Assembly (NCBI GenBank): GCA_021807845.1
Contig: JAKBCM010000028.1
Span: 1-11,679 of the forward strand
Origin: Pseudomonadota bacterium
GTDB lineage: Bacteria; Pseudomonadota; Gammaproteobacteria; Legionellales; Legionellaceae
Length of the DNA stretch: 11,679 nt
Reading direction: 5' to 3'
Every line of letters starts with the position of its first letter. Positions within the stretch are counted from its first letter, which is position 1. Both the position numbers and the translations under genes were made by a program. A model generated the notes under the pieces. It saw only the letters and a list, made by a program, of their open reading frames with translations, did no database searches and had not been told where the DNA came from. Shown here one piece after another: positions 5,913 to 11,679 of the stretch.

Positions 5913-7184
5913 ATGATAGGAAGTCAGAAAGGTGTTGTCTTGGCAGGTGCTTTTGGGAATGCATTAGAGTGGTATGACTTTACCATTTATGCTTTTTTTG
6001 TTCCTATCATTGCCTCTCTATTTTTTCCCGCTAAAACGCCATTTTTATCCATTTTGGCAACGTTTGGAGTTTTTGCTGTTGGGTTTCTAGTAAGGCCGTT
6101 AGGCGCGATACTGTTTGGTTATATTGGCGATCATATTGGTCGGAAAAAAGCCCTTATTTTGTCGATGATCATGATGTCATTTCCCACTTTTTTAATTGGT
6201 TTACTGCCTACTTACCAGTCTATTGGAATTTTAGCGCCTTTGTTGTTGATTATGCTTCGTATTATTCAAGGATTAGCCGTGAGTGGGGAATTAACCACTG
6301 CTACGGTTTTTTTGATTGAGCATGCGGATGTGAACAGACGAGGTATTGCAGGAAGTCTCGCGATGAGTGGGGCGTTGGTTGGTATTGTTTTAAGCTCGGT
6401 GATAGCTTCCATCGTGACGGAAGTTGTGAGTAGCGAGTATTTATCCAACTGGGGATGGCGAATTCCTTTTTTATTGGGTGGCTTGATAGGCGTGATTGGT
6501 TTCGTGGTGCGGTTGCGCTCTGTGGATCCGCTTTTGTATGAACAAAGCCAAGAAAATCAGCCCGAGAAAAAAAGTCGTCCGTCAGTGATGAGTCATGTGA
6601 CGGGATTGAATCACCAGATTGTATTTGTGGGGATTTGTTTGACTTCGATTATGGCCATTGCCAATTATTTTCTGATTGGCTATTTTAACACCTATTTGGT
6701 TGAGACCCAAAGATTGCCCCTACGTTCTGTGACCATGATTAATTCTATTGCCATTGGAATTCAAATGGTATTAACAGTCTGTATGGGAAGACTATCCGAT
6801 CATTTGGGAAGAAAGCGGGTTTTAGGAACAGGCATTATTAGTCTGGCTATTTTGGCCTATCCCGTCTTTTGGTTATTGCTTCAGCACGATATTTATCAAG
6901 CATTACTAGGGGAAATCTTATTTGCTATAGCTGCTGCGGCAATCAGTGGGCTTATTCCCACAACACTTGCCGAAATGTTTGATACTTCACATCGTAATAC
7001 CGGTATTTCTATGAGCTATAATGTGGCTCTTGCTTTATTTGGCGGAACAGCTCCCCTAGTTGCCATCACTTTAGTGGCCAGCACGCATCATTCATTTGCG
7101 CCTGCTTGGTATTTGATTGTTTGTGCAATCATTGCTTTTTCAGCCTTGATGACCGTAGATGAAAGCTACCAGAAAGTCCTATGA
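5913..7184 (+). CDS. MFS transporter, metabolite:H+ symporter type (ProP/KgtP-like)
   Basis: This 423-residue inner-membrane transporter has about 12 hydrophobic segments and couples solute uptake to protons in its family. GNALEWYDFTIYAFF (15-29) in helix 1 is the hallmark of the metabolite:H+ symporter branch that includes ProP, KgtP and ShiA. The loop motif A is FGYIGDHIGRKKAL (68-81), repeated in the second half as MGRLSDHLGRKRVL (about 291-304). LRIIQGLAVSGE (115-126) and GWRIPFLLGG also fit the branch; the usual GGE is SGE here. The substrate cannot be read from sequence; dicarboxylates, betaine or proline are typical. ATG 5913 is preferred over an upstream TTG at 5871, because homologues start just before the GVVLAGAFGN segment; only a weak AGG precedes it. 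The next gene starts 15 nt after the stop. Confidence 0.9.
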   Translation: MIGSQKGVVLAGAFGNALEWYDFTIYAFFVPIIASLFFPAKTPFLSILATFGVFAVGFLVRPLGAILFGYIGDHIGRKKALILSMIMMSFPTFLIGLLPTYQSIGILAPLLLIMLRIIQGLAVSGELTTATVFLIEHADVNRRGIAGSLAMSGALVGIVLSSVIASIVTEVVSSEYLSNWGWRIPFLLGGLIGVIGFVVRLRSVDPLLYEQSQENQPEKKSRPSVMSHVTGLNHQIVFVGICLTSIMAIANYFLIGYFNTYLVETQRLPLRSVTMINSIAIGIQMVLTVCMGRLSDHLGRKRVLGTGIISLAILAYPVFWLLLQHDIYQALLGEILFAIAAAAISGLIPTTLAEMFDTSHRNTGISMSYNVALALFGGTAPLVAITLVASTHHSFAPAWYLIVCAIIAFSALMTVDESYQKVL

Positions 7185-7199
7185 AACTAAGGCATAAAC

Positions 7200-8054
7200 A
7201 TGTGTAGATTAGTCGCCTATTTAGGACATGAAGTTCTTATAGAGCATGTGGTGGTTAAGCCTTTCAACTCTATTGTGATGCAAAGTTTACATGCGCGGGA
7301 ATCCAAAATCCCTACCAATGGAGATGGTTTTGGTTTGGGATGGTATATGCCCAGTATTAGTCCAGATCCCGGTCTTTTTACCTCCATTTCACCGGCTTGG
7401 AATGACAATAATTTGCTCCATTTGGCTGCTAAAATAAAATCACCCTGTTTTTTTGCACATGTGCGGGCAGCAAGTGCTGGTGGCGTGACTCAATATAATT
7501 GTCATCCCTTCATTTTTGGGCCCTGGATGTTGATGCATAATGGCGAGATTTGTCATTTTATTGAAGTGAAACGACATCTTCGTCATCTATTGGAAGATGA
7601 TATTTATCATTGGATCCAGGGAGAAACCGATTCAGAGCATCTGTTTGCGTTGTTTTTGCAGCAGAGTCGAGGTCATGATCTCACAAAATTATCCGTGGTT
7701 GCTGATGTGCTTGAAAGCACCTTTCATAAAATTAATGAGCTGGTTCATCAGTTTAGCAAGCCAGGTGCCTCTTCTTTCAACGTATGTTTGACTGATGGGA
7801 AAAGATTGGTTGCTTCTCGATTTTGTACGCATAAACACAAGTCACCAGAAACCATGCATTATTCTTTGGGGAGTCGCTTTGGCGTCACCAAAGATCGTTA
7901 CCATTTGTTGAAAGAGGACAGTAAGAGAGGTAGTCTTTTAGTGGCTTCTGAAAAGCTCACCAGATATGAGGCTGAATGGCAAGACGTACCTATCAATCAC
8001 ATGCTTTTGGTTGAATCAGATTTGCATATAGAATTGCGGCCTATCCGTTTCTAA
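7200..8054 (+). CDS. Class II glutamine amidotransferase-like protein (YafJ/EgtC type)
   Basis: This 284-residue Ntn-hydrolase has the glutaminase domain of class II amidotransferases and no synthetase domain. The initiator Met is followed directly by Cys2 (MCRLVAYLG), the catalytic N-terminal nucleophile after Met removal, which fixes the start at 7200; TAAGG lies about 8 nt upstream. Other family signatures are NGDGFGLGWY (40-49), FAHVRAAS (85-92), MHNGEI (112-117) and GETDSEHLF (141-149). Stand-alone members include YafJ, of unclear role, and EgtC, which removes glutamate in ergothioneine synthesis. No other egt gene is in the window, so YafJ-like is the safer label. It probably hydrolyses a gamma-glutamyl amide in the cytosol. 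It is 15 nt downstream of the MFS gene and 39 nt upstream of yajQ, suggesting one transcript. Confidence 0.88.
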   Translation: MCRLVAYLGHEVLIEHVVVKPFNSIVMQSLHARESKIPTNGDGFGLGWYMPSISPDPGLFTSISPAWNDNNLLHLAAKIKSPCFFAHVRAASAGGVTQYNCHPFIFGPWMLMHNGEICHFIEVKRHLRHLLEDDIYHWIQGETDSEHLFALFLQQSRGHDLTKLSVVADVLESTFHKINELVHQFSKPGASSFNVCLTDGKRLVASRFCTHKHKSPETMHYSLGSRFGVTKDRYHLLKEDSKRGSLLVASEKLTRYEAEWQDVPINHMLLVESDLHIELRPIRF

Positions 8055-8093
8055 GGTACTCTTTGTCTTCTAACCAAGATTGAGAATGAATCT

Positions 8094-8582
8094 ATGCCAA
8101 CTTTTGATATTGTGTCTGAAATAAATGAAGTTGAACTGCGACATGCAGTAGAAAATGCAATTCGCGAAGTGACCACTCGCTTTGATTTTCGGGGGGTTGT
8201 TGCATCTATTGAACTGAATGAATTGACCGTATCCTTAAAAAGTGAATCAGATTTTCAAGTGCGTCAGTTAGAGGACTTATTTCGTAATCAGTGTACCAAA
8301 CGGGGTGTGAGCACAGAAGGCGTTGATATTGAGGATAAGCCAGTTCATAGTGGCAAACTGTTTTCATTGAATATGACCTTTAAACAAGGCATTGATCAGC
8401 CATCGGCAAAAGACATTGTGAAGCTTATCAAAGACAGTAAAATGAAGGTTCAGACCTCTATCCAAGGGGATAAATTACGAGTCACTGGGAAAAAAAGAGA
8501 TGACTTGCAAGAGTGCATTGCTTTTTTGAAAAAATCAGAGGATATCAAACTGCCCTTACAGTTTAATAATTTTCGTGATTAA
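8094..8582 (+). CDS. yajQ: YajQ family nucleotide-binding protein
   Basis: At 162 residues this matches the family's usual length. YajQ proteins have two ferredoxin-like repeats, bind nucleotides, and in some bacteria (Xanthomonas, Stenotrophomonas) bind cyclic di-GMP and modulate a transcription factor. The sequence carries the typical opening MPTFDIVSEINEVELRHAVE and the TTRFDFRGV segment. It then has GKLFSLNMTFKQGID, DIVKLIKDSKMKVQTSIQGD, and the ending LPLQFNNFRD, all well conserved in the family. Its start has only a weak purine-rich stretch upstream. It follows the amidotransferase by 39 nt and is probably the last gene of the transcript, with a long inverted repeat 70 nt after the stop. 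Family assignment is firm; the role in this organism is not shown. Confidence 0.95.
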   Translation: MPTFDIVSEINEVELRHAVENAIREVTTRFDFRGVVASIELNELTVSLKSESDFQVRQLEDLFRNQCTKRGVSTEGVDIEDKPVHSGKLFSLNMTFKQGIDQPSAKDIVKLIKDSKMKVQTSIQGDKLRVTGKKRDDLQECIAFLKKSEDIKLPLQFNNFRD

Positions 8583-8652
8583 TAGGGACGTCAATGATTC
8601 TTTTACTCCCCACAGGGCGAGATCACTAGTTGTCTCATAAGTAAATGTTACC

Positions 8653-8735
8653 GTCATCCTGAACAAAGTGAAGGATCTCCTGACAGTAGGCTTGATCTAA
8701 ATGAACAGGAGCTCCTTCACTTGGTTCAGGATGAC
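8653..8735. repeat. Near-perfect 30-bp inverted repeat between convergent genes
   Basis: Arms 8653-8682 and 8706-8735 match at 28 of 30 positions after reverse complementing, around a 23-nt centre. Each arm begins GTCATCCTGAAC and ends CTCCTG. The arm is clearly related to the element at 337-431. The right arm ends three bases before the stop codon of the amino-acid-binding protein, and the left arm starts 70 nt after yajQ, so the hairpin could stop or protect both convergent transcripts. No T-run follows, so it is not a classic intrinsic terminator. No coding capacity is seen. Confidence 0.8.
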
Positions 8736-8738
8736 GCC

Positions 8739-9467
8739 TTAATCCCCAAAATAAATATCATAGATTTTGAGATAAGTCCCATCAGCCTCCATGTCCAGTA
8801 TTGCTTTATTGATGTCAGTGATGAGGTTTTTGTTTTCATAAGTGGTCATGATGCCATAACCTTCTCCCACGGGTACTGGTGAGCCAATGCTTTTATAAAG
8901 ACTGCCATTGTTTGCCACCCAACTTTTGACAGACCATGCATCCATCAGGATCACATCTACGGCATTATTGGATAAGCCATCAAAGAGATCTTCGTTGTTT
9001 GAGTATTCAACAATTTGAATAGAATGATGATATAGGCTTAACGCTAAACTTCTTTTAAACGGGGTACCAAGACGCACGCCTACTCGTTTGTTGCGAATCT
9101 CATCAGGGGTATGCAAAGGAGATTGTGCCAAAGTCATGAATTGTGCATTGCTTTCAAGATAAGGTAGGCTAAAAAGAAATTCTTCTTGCCTTCCGGGTGT
9201 AATGATGATGCCAGCCATGGCAGCATCAATTTTTCCAGCTTGTAAGGCTGTAAATAAATTATTAAACGTAACGGGTATAAATTTGCATTGGAGAGACAAG
9301 CGTTTGCAAATATTGCCCATCATATCAATATCAAATCCATAAAAATGCTCCTTTTGATCGGCCAATGAATTAAAAGGGGGGTTATGGAAGGTGGTGCCTA
9401 TGATTAGTTTTTGTGCGTAAGCGATAGGTAGAATCAAAAACAAAAACAAACTGAACCATTGTTTCAT
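8739..9467 (-). CDS. Periplasmic amino-acid-binding protein of an ABC importer, ArtJ-like
   Basis: This 242-residue family-3 solute-binding protein has a Sec signal peptide MKQWFSLFLFLILPIAYA, cleaved before Gln19; no lipobox cysteine is present. The mature protein starts LIIGTTFHNPPFNS and has the hallmark GFDIDMMGNICKRL (44-57), the lobe-1 segment FNNLFTALQAGKIDAAMAG, and ITPGRQEEFLFSLPYLES. The Arg in TPGR is the residue that binds the ligand carboxylate in this family, and LMDAW carries the aspartate that binds the amino group. Spacing and motifs resemble arginine-binding ArtJ. The ATG at 9467 has AAAGGA about 9 nt upstream. No permease or ATPase gene is adjacent, so like metQ it is a stand-alone binding protein here. 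Arginine as ligand is an inference. Confidence 0.88.
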   Translation of the reverse strand: MKQWFSLFLFLILPIAYAQKLIIGTTFHNPPFNSLADQKEHFYGFDIDMMGNICKRLSLQCKFIPVTFNNLFTALQAGKIDAAMAGIIITPGRQEEFLFSLPYLESNAQFMTLAQSPLHTPDEIRNKRVGVRLGTPFKRSLALSLYHHSIQIVEYSNNEDLFDGLSNNAVDVILMDAWSVKSWVANNGSLYKSIGSPVPVGEGYGIMTTYENKNLITDINKAILDMEADGTYLKIYDIYFGD

Positions 9468-9896
9468 TGCATCAATCCTTTGAAAGTTCTATGGTAATTG
9501 CGCTCGTCCACCATCTCATCTTAGCCGCTGTGAAGAACTACGTCATGTAGAACGTTGCAGCCAATTCATGAAGCCTCTAAGACAGTATGAATGATAGTTA
9601 TCGTTTTTTCAAAATTTTCTATGTACCAAAAAAAATGTCCTTTAAATGCATAAATTGCCTTTCGGATTATCTTGAGATGGTCTATTATTGTACATATAGG
9701 CAATTAATACTCTGGCTGAACCAAAATACAAATGTTGCTTTGGAGATTGTTTTGAAATGTTGTGTGTATAACTATCGTGTTTAGTGAACCTGATGCATTT
9801 CATATGTCCCCACCATGAACGAGATTTGAGGCTCAGATGTACAGGTTATGGTTGCCTATTTTTTTCTAGGCTTTTCCAAACACCAGTGACTCTCTA
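9468..9896. other. Gene-free stretch between divergent genes
   Basis: No convincing gene is seen. The one longer plus-strand frame (9587-9784) encodes a Phe/Tyr/Cys-rich 65-residue peptide without a ribosome binding site or family. A small hairpin, GCCTA (9854-9858) with TAGGC, has a T-rich loop and TTTT after it and may be a weak terminator. The rest is AT-rich DNA that should hold the promoter of the amino-acid-binding protein on the minus strand, which I cannot pick out confidently. Confidence 0.4.
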
Positions 9897-9925
9897 TTGC
9901 ACTAAGCATTCAAGCACGATAAAAT
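9897..9925 (+). promoter_or_regulatory. Candidate sigma70-type promoter of the secreted HxxE protein
   Basis: TTGCAC (9897-9902) is followed after exactly 17 nt by TAAAAT (9920-9925). The start codon of the secreted protein is at 9955, giving a short leader of roughly 20-25 nt, which fits the absence of a strong Shine-Dalgarno before that gene. Confidence 0.5.
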
Positions 9926-9954
9926 GCGCATAAATTATTTATTGTGTTTTAATA

Positions 9955-10662
9955 ATGGCCTGCCGTTTTGCTTTGTTTTTCATTTTATTAGGCCTCTGCC
10001 CAGCTTTTGCTGCTCATTATCCGATAAAACTAGGGGATACAACGGTTACTATCCTTCGAGAGCAGCGCGGTATTGGCCATGCATTTGTTCATCTTCATCA
10101 AAATGAAACAACAGCATTAAAAGCAATAAAAGTCATCTTGCGAGAGCAAGGAGGAAGTTTACTGACTTTGAAGCATCGCGGTGGGAGAAATATTGTTTTT
10201 CATATCCATCATCATCGCTATGAATTTGATCCCAATCGTATGTTTACTGATGTTGGGATTAAAAAATCCTTGTCTCAATACGGCCACTACGATAAAGTGG
10301 CACACAAAGAAGTGAAAAAATTGGCTCGTCAAATAAAAAAGTTTCTGTCTAAGGGTAAAATTGTCGCGGTACACAACAATCGATCTTATTCATTGAAAAA
10401 CTATCTTCCAGGCAAAAGCTTGTCCTCTGATATCGAAGCTTTGCATTTTAATAAAAAAAAACAGTATCGCAATTTCTTTTTAGTGACGAAGAAGAGCGAC
10501 TATCTTCGATTAAAGCAATTGAATTTTAATAGTATTTGGCAATCTCATCAGGTGAGAGACGATGGTTCCTTATCGGTGTATTTGTCAAACCGAGATTATG
10601 TCAATGTCGAGTGTGGATATAGGTCGTTGCAAGAGCAAATCAATATGCTCAAACACGCATAA
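9955..10662 (+). CDS. Secreted protein with HxxE motif, possible M14/AstE-like zinc hydrolase
   Basis: This 235-residue protein has a Sec signal peptide, MACRFALFFILLGLCPAFAA, with mature start at His21. GIGHAFVHLHQNETTA (39-54) contains HxxE (His48, Glu51), the zinc motif of M14 carboxypeptidases and of AstE-like deacylases, where it reads HGNE or similar. A likely third ligand is His140 in VAVHNNRSYS. A late glutamate in DYVNVEC (Glu219) could be the catalytic base. Other conserved-looking blocks are RYEFDPNRMFTD (88-99), FFLVTKKSDYLRL and DDGSLSVYL (202-210). This block order resembles a widespread uncharacterised bacterial family; the metallohydrolase reading is my inference from the motifs. 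Substrates could be peptidoglycan peptides or small amides in the periplasm. There is no clear Shine-Dalgarno, but a good promoter lies just upstream. Confidence 0.75.
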   Translation: MACRFALFFILLGLCPAFAAHYPIKLGDTTVTILREQRGIGHAFVHLHQNETTALKAIKVILREQGGSLLTLKHRGGRNIVFHIHHHRYEFDPNRMFTDVGIKKSLSQYGHYDKVAHKEVKKLARQIKKFLSKGKIVAVHNNRSYSLKNYLPGKSLSSDIEALHFNKKKQYRNFFLVTKKSDYLRLKQLNFNSIWQSHQVRDDGSLSVYLSNRDYVNVECGYRSLQEQINMLKHA

Positions 10663-10686
10663 TCTCGTTTTACCCCAGCAATCCGG

Positions 10687-10715
10687 TTGAAAAAGGACAT
10701 GTCTGTACATATAAT
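10687..10715 (+). promoter_or_regulatory. Strong sigma70-type promoter of the poly-His protein gene
   Basis: TTGAAA (10687-10692), a 17-nt spacer and a consensus TATAAT (10710-10715) lie 27 nt upstream of the start codon at 10743. The -10 box is inside a partial dyad (TGTA...TACA), which could be a repressor site. This is the best promoter match in the window. Confidence 0.7.
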
Positions 10716-10742
10716 ATACATTAAAGCAAATTAAAGGAGCAG

Positions 10743-11231
10743 ATGCCAAGCACATTAAAAAAATTAACTGATTTCATGAAAGCGGCTTTAGGTGACAAAT
10801 TATGTCAGCAGTATGATGCTTTGTTAACTCAATCCAGTCAAGGATCAATCATAGATACAGAAAAAGCCGCTTCCTATGTTGATGCTGTTGTCAAAAGATA
10901 CACCTTACTTAACAGCAGTCAACCCTCAACCAAGGCCGTGCAGGAAAAAAAAGCAGCATATCTTCCACGGATTAAAGCGCATGCAGCAGAAATGATCCTT
11001 GCTTCATTCTCAAAGCCTGTGGAAGTTTCAACAAGGTTAAGTGCTGTGGGTTATGCGCCTGAAAGTATTGATCAATTGATCAAAGCCATGGGACAACCTG
11101 GTGCTGCTGATGATGCTGCTGCTTTACTGAGTTGTCTTCTGACTTCAGAATCATCTTGTATAGCTGCTGCAGCCTCTGATCCTGGTTATCATCATCACCA
11201 TCATCATCACCATCATGGCCATCATTGGTAA
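10743..11231 (+). CDS. Unrecognised protein with native poly-histidine C-terminal tail
   Basis: This 162-residue cytosolic-type protein has no signal peptide. The first 140 residues are predicted mostly helical (MPSTLKKLTDFMKAALGD, a Lys/Ala-rich middle, VSTRLSAVGYAPESIDQLIKA). An Ala-rich segment with two cysteines (131, 139) follows. The protein ends DPGY, nine histidines (150-158), Gly, two histidines and Trp162: 11 His in the last 13 residues. Such tails bind Ni(II), Zn(II), Cu(II) or Co(II), as in HypB, SlyD or Hpn proteins, though no sequence relation to these is seen. The codons mix CAT and CAC in a 12-bp unit repeated twice, so the tract could vary in length by slippage. AAAGGAG stands directly before the ATG, with only 3 nt between. 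The next gene begins 17 nt after the stop. I recognise no family. Confidence 0.8.
   Translation: MPSTLKKLTDFMKAALGDKLCQQYDALLTQSSQGSIIDTEKAASYVDAVVKRYTLLNSSQPSTKAVQEKKAAYLPRIKAHAAEMILASFSKPVEVSTRLSAVGYAPESIDQLIKAMGQPGAADDAAALLSCLLTSESSCIAAAASDPGYHHHHHHHHHGHHW
11190..11216 (+). repeat. CAT/CAC triplet repeat encoding nine histidines
   Basis: The tract is two copies of the 12-bp unit CATCATCACCAT plus one further CAT. Slippage in steps of three would change the number of histidines without breaking the frame. Mixed synonymous codons suggest the run is kept for its protein product rather than being a recent expansion. Confidence 0.7.
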
Positions 11232-11248
11232 ACAGAGTTTTCGCCATC

Positions 11249-11679
11249 ATGTTACTGATGCAAGATTGTGCCTTTGAACCAGGAGATATCATATTTCTTG
11301 TGTCACAAAGTGGTGGCTTTTTAGCTGGCCTGAAACGCTTTTTACAATCTAGGACCACTGAGAGAAGTGAGCATGGTCATAGAGAAGTCATTTCTGTTTT
11401 TGTCTGTACAGGTAAAAACAAACATGGCGCAATCTTTCATAATTATGAACGACAACTTACGTTACCTACTTGGCAATATAAAGAAGCTTTGGAGAAGCAA
11501 ACGGTAGAATATTTGGTTAAAAAATTAGTCCATTATTGTCAGAAAGAGCTTACGGTTGTGCAAATCAAAGATGCGTTGAGTCAAGCAGGCGATTGGATGG
11601 AGTCGTTGGCTCAACATATCAAGGGAGCCGAAAGTGTCGATGAGGTGATGAATCTCTTGATAGAGGAATCCACCGATAG
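11249..11679 (+). CDS. Partial gene, possible papain-fold (NlpC/P60 or YiiX-like) protein
   Basis: The frame is open from ATG 11249 to the window end, giving 143 codons without a stop; the gene continues beyond. The N-terminus CAFEPGDIIFLVSQSG resembles the GDIIF/GDLVFF strand of NlpC/P60-type papain-fold enzymes. The following HGHREVISVFVC resembles their His-bearing strand. In permuted members such as YiiX the cysteine nucleophile comes later, beyond this window, so the active site cannot be judged. The rest (residues 75-143) is helical and charged, with VEYLVKKLVHYCQKEL and DVMNLLIEE-like helices. ATG 11258 is an alternative start. Neither has a clear Shine-Dalgarno, so translation may depend on the poly-His gene ending 17 nt upstream. 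Family assignment is tentative; that it is a real gene is likely from length and composition. Confidence 0.65.
   Translation, partial: MLLMQDCAFEPGDIIFLVSQSGGFLAGLKRFLQSRTTERSEHGHREVISVFVCTGKNKHGAIFHNYERQLTLPTWQYKEALEKQTVEYLVKKLVHYCQKELTVVQIKDALSQAGDWMESLAQHIKGAESVDEVMNLLIEESTD

Noticed and set aside
7200..8054. Calling the amidotransferase EgtC of ergothioneine synthesis
   Set aside because: No egtB or egtD is in the window and the motifs are common to all stand-alone class II members.
9587..9784. 65-residue plus-strand frame
   Set aside because: Phe/Tyr/Cys-rich, no ribosome binding site, no recognisable family, AT-rich intergenic context.
11190..11231. Poly-His tail as a cloning-vector artefact
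   Set aside because: The tract is interrupted by Gly, ends in Trp, mixes CAT and CAC, and continues directly into another natural-looking gene; no vector-like sequence is adjacent.
11080..11358. Minus-strand frame rich in Asp and Gln across the histidine codons
   Set aside because: Its DDGDDD and QQHHQQH runs are the antisense translation of the CAT/CAC tract and Ala-rich region; the plus-strand gene has promoter and Shine-Dalgarno.

Overview
The window reads as accessory-rich chromosome of a low-GC gammaproteobacterium. The PlaA-like GDSL acyl hydrolase with a hydrophobic tail, the stand-alone nutrient-binding proteins, the decayed genes and the dispersed palindromic repeats together suggest the order Legionellales or a similar host-associated lineage. 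This placement is inference from gene content; there is no rRNA or other phylogenetic marker here.

Left part (1-708): the first 64 codons of a uridine kinase gene (minus strand) survive between two palindromic repeats; the rest of the gene is gone. A gene-free stretch with another inverted repeat follows. Minus-strand block (709-4594): a MetQ-type methionine-binding lipoprotein overlaps by 19 nt the end of an unrecognised 451-residue protein (possibly a distant cyclodipeptide-synthase-like HUP fold). Upstream of these is a 448-residue GDSL (SGNH) lipase with a complete catalytic triad and a two-helix hydrophobic C-terminus. Middle (4595-5912): a short plus-strand reading frame ends at a hairpin terminator. 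Facing it are a small secreted protein (81 aa) with a dyad-symmetric candidate operator and, just upstream, what looks like a frameshifted relative. A 69-bp cruciform-forming repeat follows.

Plus-strand block (5913-8582): a metabolite:H+ symporter-type MFS transporter, a YafJ/EgtC-type class II glutamine amidotransferase and YajQ are closely spaced and probably co-transcribed. A near-perfect 30-bp inverted repeat separates YajQ from a convergent ArtJ-like amino-acid-binding protein (8739-9467). Right part (9468-11679): after about 490 nt without a convincing gene comes a secreted protein with an HxxE motif suggesting an M14/AstE-like zinc hydrolase. Next is a 162-residue protein with a native poly-histidine tail behind an excellent sigma70-type promoter, then an open reading frame that runs off the window and starts like a papain-fold (NlpC/P60 or YiiX-like) protein.

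The most unusual items are the natural nine-histidine tail and its downstream partner, the unrecognised 451-residue protein whose Shine-Dalgarno lies in a hairpin, the lipase with membrane tail, and the small secreted-protein pair. No CRISPR array, complete tRNA or intact transposase was seen.
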